From contig FJOG01000038.1 in assembly GCA_900073065.1 (NCBI GenBank), positions 27,243 to 91,242 on the forward strand: a DNA stretch of 64,000 bases, read 5' to 3'. Numbering within the stretch: position 1 is the first letter of the stretch; every line of letters begins with the position of its first letter. The notes below the pieces were generated by a model, which saw nothing but the letters and a program-made list of their open reading frames with translations, was not told the origin of the DNA and made no database searches. The stretch comes from Phialocephala subalpina (taxonomy: Eukaryota; Ascomycota; Leotiomycetes; Helotiales; Mollisiaceae). A program made the translations under genes and the position numbers. This document shows, one piece after another, positions 46,965 through 58,378 of the stretch.

Positions 46965-47867
46965 TGTGCGAAGAGAGTTCGTGAGTTCTCATATGCGTAT
47001 GATAAGAGGTGAGGAGATGGAAGCTTATTAATTGTGAGGTGCGGGGAGGTGCGGTAAATACCCATCTTAGAGATTGCTCCACTTGCATAGCTTCTACAAC
47101 ACGACACATTAGTGGTCGATTAGCTTATATGGGTGTAGGGGCTTCTGTAGTACTTTATTTATAGATGTCTGCCTAATCTTTAAACCTCGTTGTCGGATGG
47201 ATTGAACCTGTGTACGACATTCAGTCGCTGCTTGCTCCAGGGACACGGCGATGATAGGCTGAACATGCATCATCACTGCCAAGTTGACGTGAACAAACTA
47301 AAATATTTTGAGAGGGTTGGGACAGGAATGTAAAATAATTTGGGTTGGTTGAATCGAAACGGTTTCCAGGGAATAAGCGTCTGCGAACCAAGCTTTTTGT
47401 TCCGGCTGCCTAAAATTTTGTGCATGTGCAGCCCTGAAGGCCCACATTTTCTGCAGACCTTGGGTTTCTTAGCGAAGTCTACCCCGCCTTCTTCATACCC
47501 CCCACCTTCCTCAGAGTCTCTACCATCCTCACTCCTTCCACCTCCTTCCGCACCTACCTCAGACTCTTCACCTTCTTCATACCCCCTACCTTCCTCTAGC
47601 TTCAATTTGTATTATTTTTAACAATTTTAATCTTCTTTCTAGAATGCCTGCATAAGTAGGCGTTAGCGAACTGCAGGGGCGAATCAGCGGGTCCAAGGGT
47701 TCTAAGCGAAACCTACCCCGCCTCCTTAGACCTTCCATCCCACCCCCACCTTCTGCAGACCTTCCGCCTTCCCCGCCGTCTCCGCCTCCTACACTCTCCG
47801 CCTCCTTCAAACTCTCCTTCGTGGACACCCCCTTTGGTTTCAAATTTGGGTCTGGCTGGCAGGTCCA
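46965..47867. other. Intergenic with polypyrimidine tracts
   Basis: Mostly non-coding. Two strand-asymmetric C/T tracts (about 47475-47605 and 47705-47825) are listed separately. A minus-strand frame over the first is low-complexity (Glu/Gly/Ser) and not credible as a gene. Confidence 0.45.
47460..47830. repeat. Two related polypyrimidine units
   Basis: Each unit starts with a similar leader (TTCTTAGCGAAG / TTCTAAGCGAAA followed by CTACCCCGCC) at about 47468 and 47700 and continues as 110-130 bp of nearly pure C/T made of CCTTC, CCTCC and CACC motifs, with CTGCAGACCTT in or just before each. Direct repeat of a simple-sequence block about 232 bp apart. Confidence 0.55.
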
Positions 47868-49490
47868 GATGAAGCTGAGATACAGACAACCAAAAGTCCT
47901 TGGCATGTACGACACCTGGTGGAATGGATGCATCAGGACTTGCCATGGTACCTAAAAGTACTTTTGCTGGCACTTCTTTGCTTCAGTTGGATTGCTATCC
48001 TCTACTGGAGTACTGCTGCTGTTGCAGTACAAGGATCCGATCAATTCATACAACATGTGGACTGCATCGAAACTTTTTGGCGTAGCGACAATGGTTGTGG
48101 ATTGGATGTCTTTGAATGCCGCCCATTCAATAGCAGCTCATTTGCCTTTCGCTGCCCTGCCAGTTGTGCCAGCGTCCAAGTGCTGAGTCCACATCGGGTT
48201 GGTTCTCAGGCCATCGTCTATCAACCCTTCATCATTGGCGGTCCGGTTTACCGTGGCGACTCTTTCATTTGCGGCTCCGCCATCCATGGGAGTTATTAGT
48301 GATGAGAATGGAGGATGTCGCATTGTATCTCGCGTTGGCCACCAAGACAATTTTCCTGCGACAACACAAAATAGCATCGAGAGTTAGGATTCGATTCCTA
48401 TTTCCCGCCCCCATTTAAGCTCGCGTCAAACCCCAGTGTGCAATGCAAAGCGAAGGACCCACGACGGGTCTTGTTTGTTATTTGTGGAATTTTCACAGTA
48501 CTGCTCTTATCCTTCACCACCTCAGCACCCTTGCAGTTCTTCGCTACATTCACTGCTATATTTGCACATGTCAGTCTTGTCTCGGATCCCTCCGGCGTCT
48601 CTAAACACTCGGTCTCCGTTCTTCCAGAACTCTTCTCTAACTTTGTTGGTCGGTTCTTGCCAGCCACATTTTGCGCCGTCACAATCTATTTGACATGCGT
48701 CAAGCGTTCTCTAGACGCTATGGACGGTTCGAAAGCATGTTTAGAGAAGATACTTCTCTGGCTTGGCGGGTGCTGGGTTGGTGCACTGGCTAACTATACA
48801 ATGGATTGAATCCCTGTCCAACGCTTAACTACCCACGATCTTGAGCAACAGTCTGGCGCAAAACACTATCTCGCTGTAATTGTTCTTATTCTATCTACAT
48901 AGTGTTCCGACAAGGCTACTACTTCCGTCTTGAACGTCGTCTGCAGCGATACTTGGCTGTCTATGGATTATTTATGGTCGTCATACTCATTTGCTTGTGC
49001 TTTCCCGGTCTCCAATTGCGGATCCATCATTACATTCTTGCTTTGTTTCTTCTCCCAGGCACGAGTTTGCAGGATCGATCATCAATTCTCTGCCAAGGTT
49101 TGCCCCTGGGTCTCTTCATAAACGGAGGAGTTGCACGCTGGGGATTTGCCTCCATCCTTCAGACGCTAGCGGCCCTTCAACAGGACGCAGCGAGCGCTCG
49201 GCTCGCTACTTCCCACTATGCATGACCCAGCGATTTTCTTGGGCTCATTGAGGTCCAACATATCGTTTACTTGGGACGATCCACCGTCATTGCAAGGATA
49301 TGATGGGTTCAGTATTCTTGTGAATGAGGTTGAGAGGTTCAGGCACTATTTTAGCGAGGCTTTGGCTGGTAATCACTTTACTTAGGAAAGGATATCTTCT
49401 GAACTTCCAGAATACTTCAGATTCGGGTGGTTGGGTGTAGACCAGGCTTTGGACTTTACGGCGGCAGGGATTTGGACCCCAGTTCCAACA
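47868..49490 (+). pseudogene. LCCL-domain membrane protein pseudogene
   Basis: The protein is readable only by changing frame. A first membrane helix (VLLLALLCFSWIAIL) is followed by the LCCL domain: CRPFNSSSFAFRCPASC, VYRGDSFICGSAIH, then after a shift near 48290 GVISDENGGCRIVS. A second shift near 48385 leads to DPRRVLFVICGIFTVLLL and WLGGCWVGALANYTMD, which meets TGA near 48808; past it IPVQRLTTHDLEQQSGA follows in the same frame. Later, in further frames, come RLQRYLAVYGLF, RIHHYILALFLLPGTS, FINGGVARWGFASILQT and EYFRFGWLGVDQALD. Order and content match fungal LCCL proteins, which have LCCL between membrane helices. At least four frame changes and one stop make it a pseudogene; its N-terminus is missing. 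Confidence 0.75.
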
Positions 49491-50186
49491 CAATGAAGAA
49501 AACTTGCTGTAACATCCCTCCCTGTGTGCCGAGAAAACCTTTTTGCCGAGAACTAACGAGCATTTATTACCTAAACAACGTCAATTTTGGATTAGAAGTA
49601 ATTATATTTTCGAGACAGAAAGATTAAGTTCTCAGCTTCGTCTCAAACCCTTTTCAATCAGCCTATGACTTTTATCTTGTGCACAATACTACGTCATACC
49701 TTAAATGCATTTGACCTTATTATCCTAATTTTACCTTAGCTGCCCAAATTGCGATTAACTTACGAGAAATGTTTAAAAACTCAGTTGAGAAGATAAAGAA
49801 GCTATTCCGAAAGTTTATTCCTTTTTCGTATTATATTTGCGCTGCTGCAATCATTTGCGTGGGACTCAATATAATTGATGGACAAGGGTCGTGGCCACAA
49901 TCCGTAAGGTATAGCCTAAAGTAGTATAGCCACAGAAACGTGTGGCTAGTGTTGCAGCGGGATCGAAGAATGCGCGTTCTGGTAAGCACCACGTGACTGC
50001 GGGGCTGAGCCTGCAAGTCGACACAGAGATTACTGCCACCTCAGCCCTCAGCGCTGTGCTACGGGACGCAGCCTGCATTCTTCTTCGTGATGAGTCTTCC
50101 ATGTTAAGGGAACTTTGTTATGACATTCGGCTTTCGCGACTCGATCCAGATCATTGTAGCACGCGCTACGACATGCCTACGCCAGA
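49491..50186. other. Intergenic, 5' region of NLR gene
   Basis: Contains an AT-richer stretch (49560-49860) and the promoter of the HET/NB-ARC gene. No gene or repeat recognised. Confidence 0.4.
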
Positions 50187-53100
50187 ATGCGCCTCATCGT
50201 GAGCAAACCAGACGGTGGCTTCAAGCTAAGCACCTTCAACAACGACGACATTCCTCCCTATGCAATACTGTCCCACACATGGTCGGAAGGCGAAGAAGTC
50301 ATGTACGATGAGTTGGTTACTGGCAAGGACAAGAACAAGGCTGGCTACGCCAAACTCCGTTTCTGCGGAGAAAGAGCTGCAAAGGACGGTCTGAATTACT
50401 TCTGGGTGGACACCTGCTGCATCGACAAGCGGGACAATAACGAGCTCAACACAGCTCTTAATAGCATGTTCCGCTGGTACCAGCGTGCAACCAAATGCTA
50501 TGTGTATCTCTTGGACGTCCATGTCCCAGATGAGGTTTCTGATGCACAAGCATTTCGAATAACATGGGAGGACGCCTTTCGAAGGAGTCGGTGGTTCACC
50601 CGGGGCTGGACTTTGCAGGAGCTCCTCGCGCCAGCTAGCGTCGAGTTCTTCTCGGCGAATGGCAAGCAGTTGGGCAGCAAGATAACGCTAGAGCAAGAGA
50701 TTCACGAGATTACCCAGATCCCCATCAGAGCGCTAAGGAACTATGATCTCCGTGAGTTCAAGGTTGATGAGCGGATGAGTTGGGTTACGGGCCGCAAGAC
50801 AACAGTTGAAGAGGATAGGGCGTACTGTCTGCTAGGAATTTTTGGCGTATTCTTACCGCTGATATACGGTGAAGGAGAAGAGCACGCGCTTGGAAGGCTG
50901 AAAGTGGAGATACAACGACACTCGGAGATATCGCAGAGCTCATACGTAGTAGATGCACAGAGGATACCTGGTATGTTCTTTTTGCTTTCATGGTTCCAAT
51001 GCTGGCTTGAATTTAGCTGACAGTGTACAGCCTCTAAGCTACTACCATTTTCACGAAATGATTTTTTCGTCGGGCGCGAAAACCACCTCCGGACCCTCCA
51101 AGAACAGCTTCGTCCATCGGGCACACATCGACGAATGTCTATCTATGGGCTGGGAGGTGGTGGTAAGACGGCGCTAGTTCTCGAATTCGCATATCGGATG
51201 ATGACGAAGCATTCTGGGCTCTTAGTTCTCTGGGTACCAGCTATAAGTCGAGAGACATTCGATATTGCGTACCGTGAGATAGGAACCTTGCTCAGGATAC
51301 CGGGAATCACGGACGACAACGCTGACGTCAAGCACCTCGTCAAGAATAGCCTGGACTCAGGCGGCTCTAATGATTGGCTGATGGTTGTCGACAATGCTGA
51401 CGACCCTAACATCCTCCTGGAGGGCACGAGTGACGGGCCACAGTCACGCCGACTATACGACTATCTCCCACGCAGCGATCGAGGCTCGATACTCTTCACA
51501 ACACGAGGCAGGAAGGCGGCTGAGCGCTTGACTCCGGGCAATGTCCTAGAGCTCGAAGATATGAGCAGGATTGAGGCGAAGGAATTGATGGCACAGCGAA
51601 TCTTGAACAAAGCATTCCTTAACGATGAAAGCGCTACCAACAAATTGCTTGAGCTTCTGACGTGCCTGCCGCTGGCTATTGTGCAGGCGGTCGCCTTTAT
51701 CAATAGCAATCAATTCTCGATTTCTAACTATGTGTCACTATTCAAACAAGCTGACACGGAAGCCGAGGTCTTTAGTGAGCGCTTTGATGATTCAAGCAGA
51801 TATCGAGAGACGGAAAGCACGATAGCGAAGACGTGGCAAATATCATTCGACCAGATCATGAAGCAGGATCAGCTCGCTGCAGACTATCTGTCCTTTATGG
51901 CGTGTGTTGATCGCGTAAACATTCCACAGTCGCTACTTCCCAACGATGGTAGCACGGTGCAGCAAGTCAAGGCGCTTGGGACGCTCACAGGATACGCCTT
52001 TATTTCAGAGCGCCAGCATGATCCACAACTTCCAGAAGAGGAGAGACTCTTTGACGTCCATCGACTGGTGCAAAAGGCGACTGTATGGTGGCTAAAGGAG
52101 CACAGCGACTGGACAGCCTGGACAAAGAAGGCATATTGCAGATTGGAGGAGCTGGTCCCATATGGTGGACATGAGGGACGACAAAAATGGATAATTTACC
52201 TACCGCATGCGATGCATGTAAGCGGCCTTTACAGTGGGCTGAGCGAGACGGGAAGAGCCTCGCTTCTCGATCGAATCGGGCGATGTCAAGCCACGTTGGG
52301 TCAATACACGGCAGCGGAGGCGACGCATCGACAATTGCTTTCGTTGAGGAGGAAGGCTCTAGGGGATGAGGACGCGTCAACACTTACTAGTATGAATCAA
52401 GTGGGGTTGGCACTCGAAAATCAAGGCAAATACGAGGAGGCAGAAACGATGCATAGGCAGACGCTGGCGTTGAAGGAGAAGGTGCTCGGCAAAGAGCATC
52501 CGGATACGCTAGCGACTATGAACAACTTGGCGCTTGCGCTAGATAGCCAAGGCAAGTACGAGGAGGCAGAAATAATATATAGGCAAACGCTAGCGTTGAA
52601 AGAAAAGGTGCTCAGCAAAGAGCATCCGGATACGCTGGCGACCGTGAATAACTTGGCGCTTGCGCTAGATAACCAAGGCAAGTACGAGGAGGCAGAAACG
52701 ATAAATAGGCAGACGCTGGCGTTGGAGGAGAAGGTGCTCGGCAAAGAGCATCCGGACACGCTGGCGACTATGAATAACTTGGCGCTTGCGCTAGATAACC
52801 AAGGCAAGTACGAGGAGGCAGAAACGATACACAGGCAGACGTTGGCGTTGAAGGAGAAGGTGCTCGGCAAAGAGCATCCGGACACGCTGGCGACTATGAA
52901 CAACTTAGCGCTTGCGCTAGATAGCCAAGGCAAGTACGAAGAGGCAGAAACTATACACAGGCAAGAGCTAGCGATATGCGAGAAAGTGCTCGGTAAAGAG
53001 CATCCGGATACGCTGACGACTATAAATAACTTGGCGGTTGCGCTACATAGCCAAGGCAAGTACGAAGAGGCAGAAACTATACACAGGCAAGAGCTAGCGA

Positions 53101-53348
53101 TATGCGAGAAAGTGCTCGGCAAAGAGCATCCGGATACGCTGACGACCGTGAACAACTTAGCGGTTGCGCTAAGTAAGCAAGGCAAGTACGAGGAGGCAGA
53201 AACGATGCACAGGCAGGAGCTAGCGATGTGCGAGAAAGTGCTCGGTAAGGAGCATCCGGACACGCTGTTGAGCGTAAACTGTCTCGCAAATTTACTCGCA
53301 AAGCGAGACTCTTTTGGAGGCCACTACTTTGTATCAGAGGGCATGTGA
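50187..53348 (+). CDS. NLR: HET domain, NB-ARC, tetratricopeptide repeats
   Basis: Two exons, join(50187..50970,51031..53348), 1033 residues. The 60-bp intron (GTATGT...GTACAG) joins VVDAQRIPG to ASKLLPFSRNDFFVG. The HET domain fills residues 1-260: YAILSHTWSEGEE, YFWVDTCCIDKRD, MFRWYQRATKCYVYL and RSRWFTRGWTLQELLAP. NB-ARC follows: P-loop MSIYGLGGGGKTALV (about 297-311), Walker B DWLMVVDNADD, SILFTTRGR and the GLPL-like LLTCLPLAIVQA. From about residue 690 one degenerate and seven near-identical 42-residue TPR units follow, each around QGKYEEAE...KVLGKEHPDTL. This is the STAND layout of fungal incompatibility/immune receptors: repeats sense, NB-ARC switches, HET kills. After AKRDSF the frame appears shifted: the next frame continues with EATTLYQRACEGYSVVF, the usual end of this family, so the annotated stop truncates about 90 residues. 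Confidence 0.9.
52416..53275 (+). repeat. Seven tandem 126-bp TPR-coding repeats
   Basis: Seven in-frame units of 126 bp (42 codons) with very high base identity, including at silent sites. Units 1-4 carry a RQTLALKEKVL variant; units 5-7 carry RQELAICEKVL. The two blocks suggest expansion by local duplication or exchange. The array also creates a long antisense frame without biological meaning. Confidence 0.9.
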
Positions 53349-53595
53349 AGGCTACAGCGTGGTCTTTAGAGATGATCACCCAACCGCGCGTGCATGTCGG
53401 CAAGATTATCTAGAGATGCTTCAAAGAAAAGAGCAGGGTGAGCTTATGGCGACAAGTGAGGCATCACGTACTGGGTCGAGCAATAAGAAATCAGCAAGTG
53501 AAGATGGAAGTAGGCATAGCCAGGTACATAGAACGTCAAGACTATCCCGTGGGCTGGCAAAGCTCAGGATTAGAAGCTTGAAGCACGGGAAGTAA
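53314..53595 (+). pseudogene. Out-of-frame C-terminal extension of the NLR
   Basis: The frame continues the conserved end of HET/NB-ARC/TPR proteins: EATTLYQRACEGYSVVFRDD then HPTARACRQDYLEMLQRKEQ, followed by a Ser/Lys-rich tail (SSNKKSASEDGSR) to TAA near 53595. It is one frame off the preceding TPR frame, the shift lying near 53312-53322. Either a small deletion that trimmed the protein, or a sequencing error. Confidence 0.6.
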
Positions 53596-55439
53596 TCAAT
53601 GCAATATATGTTTATATCAAACCATGGATTGGAATTCCAGCTAGGCTTATATATATTCGAACGCTGCTGAGTATCTAATTGGCATTTCTATGTGTAGCAA
53701 GATGTATCACAGCTAGTACTATAAGTACGTGATAGCGTGCGCGCTTTGTCGAAGGCGCTTGAACGGGTTATTGCCAAGATTGGACTTCTTGCTTAGGTAG
53801 CTACACTACCAGCCACACTCATCTGCGGCTATATTACTTTGAGCTATACCTTGCGGACTACTGCCCGACCCTTGTTTATCGATTGCAACCAAGTGCTATT
53901 TAAATGACTATAGCGCAAAGTGGAAGGCACAAAATCTCGGGATAGCTTCTTTACATGCTGAACTAGAGTTCAGACAAGTTTTCTCGCACAAGAGACGAAT
54001 CGTAGGTAGCTGAGCTTGAATATGAGGAAAAAGGTTAAACTACGCTCAAGATGTGAAGTGGTGTAGTATTACCCTCGAAATAAAGCTCATAAGCATATGA
54101 GAATAGCATCTAAATAAAGCCGAACGCTCATAATCCTTATCCCGAGAATAACGTATTTCTTGATCCAAAGCTAACGTCGTTTTATGGCAAGATCCTGGCG
54201 AGTTCCCAGGACGCAGGGTTTCTCGCCTCGTATAGAGGGACGTTAAAGATCTTTATCATTGAGTGGATTGTGAAGCTTGTCGACGTCATGGCTTGTTTGC
54301 AACGATTTTGGATGTTCATTCAATAATCTGCGCTTTTTCCTGGCATTCTCGCTTCGAGCATTGTAAGTAAGAGATCACGGGTAGCAGTGAATGGCTGCAG
54401 TGAACTCACGTGTACGAAGGTCCCGGTCAAAGGTCACAGGACTACAGGGCTTCAATCGCCAAACGGCCCTGAAGAAGGAGATCTCCAGGCTTCCAATCGC
54501 TGTATTCTCACAGGTTTCAGGCATCTTGTCGCTGTGACAATAGGGTAGCACTCGCTACGCTGCGCACCCTGTGAAGATCAGCCCAAGGGCCTGTAGTCCG
54601 GTCACCTGTGACTGCCGACCTTCGTACACTGCAGCGGTATCCTGCAAAGGGATCGACCCGCATCGGGATACTCGAACGGGTAATCCGAACAGCTCCCCAC
54701 AATTCCAAGTTTTCCCCTCACTCATACCTGTCCCCAGTCTAGAGCACTGGGATCTGTACATGCCATTTTCTGGAACAACGATCGAGTGAAGATCTTGTCT
54801 TCTATCTGTAAACCTCAACCGGTATATGACGATTAAAATGATGTAGATACATAATTTAGAAACTAGGGGGTGAAGGAAAGAAAAAGGTACAAAGTCAAGA
54901 GAAGAAGGAGTGGTGGCGTCCTGCAAGCCTCAAAATTTACCCCGCAATGAAACGCCACGATGTGAGCCCGTGCGCCAACAGGGAAATCGAGCACGTCTCC
55001 AACGTCTCATCGCGGCACTGCAAGTCACGTAAAAAAGCTACACGAAAGAACGAGAGTGGACCTGACCACAGTAATAGACAGGAGAATCATACCATGAGCT
55101 CGGGGAGCCTTCCTGATCCCGGATACTGAAGGTCTAGGCCAACCTGCCCAAGGAAATGGATATCCACTACAGAACGACTTCAAGCAACTAAAAGAGGAAT
55201 CCGAAGCGTCGAGAGCCCAGGTTACGATCGCGCCTTCCTGCCCGGGAGATTCTAGATTCGTTGATCTTGGAAGGTACAGTCCAGGAAAGTGAATGATCAA
55301 CGCTGTCAGATATATTCTAGCTTCTCTCCCCTATTCAACCCTTTTCTCAGACAACTCCTTCTCTTCCACAACACACTTCTTCCTCTAACATCTACCTACA
55401 ACCTTCACATACCCTCATACACTCCATACACACTTCACA
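53596..55439. other. Intergenic, no convincing gene
   Basis: About 1.8 kb. Short frames on both strands (54517-54926 minus, 54571-54789 plus) overlap one another and are unrecognised. The 200 bp before 55440 are C/T-rich, the usual fungal promoter/5'UTR character. Confidence 0.45.
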
Positions 55440-56647
55440 ATGAGCACCACAATCTTCAGAGCCTTGCCTCGAGCAGCCCGTCGTTCACTCCCCCGATCAC
55501 AATCCACATCCATCATCTCACGCTCATTCTCCTCATCCCATCCTCTCAATAATGCAACTCCGACTCGCGGCCCTCCCGAAGCTCCCGAAGCCGAAGCCGC
55601 AGCACTCCTGAAGGGTCAAGTATCAACGTACCTAGGTACCACCAAACGCTTACCTGAATTCAACTTGGTCGACAAGGTCGTTTTGGTTTCTGGTGCTGCG
55701 AGAGGTTTGGGTTTGGTGCAGGCTGAGGCATTGCTGGAGGCTGGTGCTATTGGTATTTTCCCTTCTCATCTTTTCTATTCCCAGGCAAACTTCACCTTCA
55801 ACCTGGTGTTTTGGGAGACTTTGGACAAAAGACCGCGCAGAAGCTAACTCACGTAAACTCCCAGTCTACGCACTCGACCGTCTCGAATCCCCCTCCCCAG
55901 ACTTCTCCCGCGTGCAATCCCGCGCCGAAAACGAACTCGGAACATCCCTCTCCTACCGCCGAATCGACGTCCGCGATGTCGAGCAAATGAATGTCATCGT
56001 TCAAGAGATCGCAGACAAGCATCAACGACTCGATGGTCTGATCGCGGCGGCTGGGATCCAGAAGGAGATGCCTGCTTTGGAGTATACGGCGAAGGATAGT
56101 GATAATATGATGAGTGTTAATGTTACGGGGTGTTTTATGACGGCGCAGGCGGCGGCGAAGCAGATGGTTAGGTTTGGGAATGGGGGGAGTATTGTCATGA
56201 TTGCTAGTATGAGTGGGACGGTTGCGAACAGAGTAGGTTTCTTTTCCTCCCCGAATCTTTCCCCCTTTCCCTCCCTCTTCTCCGAAAACATCCACAAACT
56301 CCAGATTGAACATCTGCTGACTCCAACCCCTCCAGGGACTCATCTGCCCCGCCTACAACGCCTCAAAAGCTGCCGTCATCCAACTCGCCCGCAACCTCGC
56401 CTCCGAATGGGGCCAATACGGAATCCGTGTAAACACCATCTCACCCGGCTACATCGTAACCGCCATGGTCGAAGAACTGTTCAAGGAATTCCCTGAACGA
56501 AGGGAGGAATGGCCAAAGCAGAATATGTTGGGGAGATTGAGTAAGCCGGAGGAGTATAGGGGGGCAGCGGCTTTCTTGATTAGTGATGCGAGTAGTTTCA
56601 TGACGGGGAGTGATTTGAGGATGGATGGGGGGCACGCAGCTTGGTAG
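55440..56647 (+). CDS. Short-chain dehydrogenase/reductase, mitochondrial-type presequence
   Basis: Three exons, join(55440..55752,55865..56232,56336..56647), 330 residues. Introns of 112 and 103 bp (GTATTT...CCCAG; GTAGGT...TCCAG) keep frame. The first 40 residues are basic and Ser-rich (RALPRAARRSLPRSQS, then RSFSSS), a typical mitochondrial targeting peptide. The Rossmann NAD(P) motif is VVLVSGAARGLGL; the active-site Ser is in IVMIASMSG and the catalytic YxxxK in YNASK; the C-terminal GIRVNTISPGYIVT and DLRMDGGHAAW are standard. The resemblance is to fungal polyol/sugar SDRs such as arabinitol or sorbose reductases, which convert polyols and ketoses, but the substrate cannot be set from sequence alone. 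The presequence is unusual for that group, which is mainly cytosolic. Confidence 0.87.
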
Positions 56648-57471
56648 ATGTGAGGGGAGCGAGCTTGGGGAGATGTGCGATGGCGGGAGTTAATGGTGTT
56701 GATAGAGGGGAGAAATGGTGAGAGTCGGGGTCTACTTTCGTTTGTGGGGGCTCTCCTTCTGCACAAAATAGGAGAAGCGAGATATTTGCGAGACTTTCCG
56801 AGCACGACACCACTGGTTGCTTGACTATCTTGTCATTGATGGGAGGATATCTGCAATGCGTTGCTTTTCTCTGAGCATAGTTCGAGCGTGCGTGCGTGCG
56901 TTGGGTTGGGTTTCTTGCCGTTAGATAATTAATACCAAAAGATTCGTTGCTTTCTATCGTGTCTTCTACAAGGGGCTTACTTGTTTGTGAAAGAATGGGG
57001 GAGGCGAGACGGGGATGCGGGTATGGGTTTTTGCTTTGCGATGTGGTTTGGTACGAAGAGATGTCGGGTGTTCAACTACCTCCTTTCATTGAAGAGGTTG
57101 AAGCTTGTCGTCTCACTATAATGAAAGGAAGGACTTCGCATTGTGGACGCAACGTATCTTTGCATGAATTGTCGATACCTGCTGCGACTAGAAATTGAAG
57201 AGACGCATGAGGACGTCCAACGAGTGTTAGGTCTTGAATGTACATTATATTCATGTTCTCCTCCAATCTAGGTGTGGTGTAGCAGATCTTGCTGTGTTGA
57301 TGCTGCTATCTACACTTTCCTTATATCCTACATTGTGTTTCCAACTGCTCCGGGTGGTGGCAGGTTGCGGCGTTATACATCTCTCTTCCCCTTCCTACTT
57401 TCCTCCCTCAATTCAATATCCTACACCCTCCTCTCCTATGATTTCTCTTCCCGTCCCATCCCCTAACTTCA
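56648..57471. other. Intergenic, tail-to-tail spacer
   Basis: Between the SDR and HTH-like genes, both of which end here. Short overlapping frames only, including 56947-57198 (+) and 57234-57578 (+). A (GTGC)n-like run (GCGTGCGTGCGTGCG) lies near 56886. Confidence 0.5.
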
Positions 57472-58378
57472 TCAGCTGCCAACACCAACAACACCCTCCT
57501 TCCCTAACCTCGCTACCACACCCTCTCGTAGTCCAAGCTTCTCCTCGATCTCACCCGCCCTCATCCCCTCCCCTCTAAGCACCAAGGCTTGTCGCAAGGT
57601 TTGTACATCAATAAAACGCCTTCCTTTCGCTCCCTTCCTTCCCAATCCTGCAAACTCCTCATCCGCCTCCTCCGCGATCCGATATCTTGCCGTTAACAAG
57701 CTTACAGCCGGGTTTTGTCTCGCGTCGGGAAATATGGATTGCGCAGGATTTGAAGCGCTGGGTTGGAATTGTGTATGCGACAACGATGGGTCGTAGCTCG
57801 ATTGTTGGGATTGAGGACTTGAGGTTTGGGTTTTTGAGTTGGTGGGGGGAAATGGTTGGGAGGAGGTGGCGGAGGGGGGAGATTGGCGAGGAAAAGGATC
57901 GTTGTGGGAGAGTGGTGGTGAGCGAGTGAAGTTGTAGGTTGAGGAGTTGGAGAGTGTGGGGTTTGGTTGTACGGGTCCTAGAGACCTTAATCTCGCGTTC
58001 AATCCTATATTTGGGTCCGCGGAATCTAGTTTAATTGCTGTTGTGTATCAATCATTAGCCAATGTTCGTTCTGATACTTCTACATTGGTTAAAGGTGTGC
58101 TGAGCTGTGGCAGCTAAGTCCACAAGAGCTTGGAGCATTGAAAAAGAGGAATTGACAATCCCAAACAGCTGGCAGAACCTACACTCATCCTTACTCTCCG
58201 TTGCCTTCACCTCAGGATATATAGTAGGGCCTAGCCTCGCATCAGGACTCGGTCGCGGGGGTTGTACATTCGTTCTGTTGCTGCTTTGGGGAGGAGCTCG
58301 CGTGGGGTATTTTCGTGCCGTGTTTGTCGCGGAGAGTTTGCTGGCTTTTTGGGCGGTTTTGGATGTTGATGATCCCAT
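57472..58378 (-). CDS. Unknown protein with HTH-like C-terminus and possible N-myristoylation
   Basis: Two exons, complement(join(57472..58037,58183..58378)), 253 residues; the 145-bp intron uses T/GTAGGT...CAACAG. An alternative donor (A/GTAAGG) about 16 bp upstream also keeps frame, so the border is uncertain. The N-terminus MGSSTSK fits N-myristoylation (Gly2, Ser6). The middle is Ser/Pro/Gln-rich and disordered. The last 65 residues are compact: FIDVQTLRQALVLRGEGM and AGEIEEKLGLREGVVARLG form a probable helix-turn-helix, like small conserved domains of several uncharacterised Pezizomycotina proteins. Function not known; membrane tether plus HTH-like fold is unusual if both are real. Confidence 0.7.

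Noticed and set aside
47273..47605. 110-codon Glu/Gly-rich minus-strand frame
   Set aside because: Translation of a polypyrimidine tract; low complexity and no start context or homology.
52421..53263. 280-codon open frame on the minus strand
   Set aside because: It is the antisense of the in-frame 126-bp TPR repeats; repeated units keep all frames periodic, and the product is a meaningless Ser/Leu/Cys repeat.
52416..53275. CRISPR-like array
   Set aside because: The units are 126 bp, contiguous with no spacers, and code for tetratricopeptide repeats in a eukaryotic gene.
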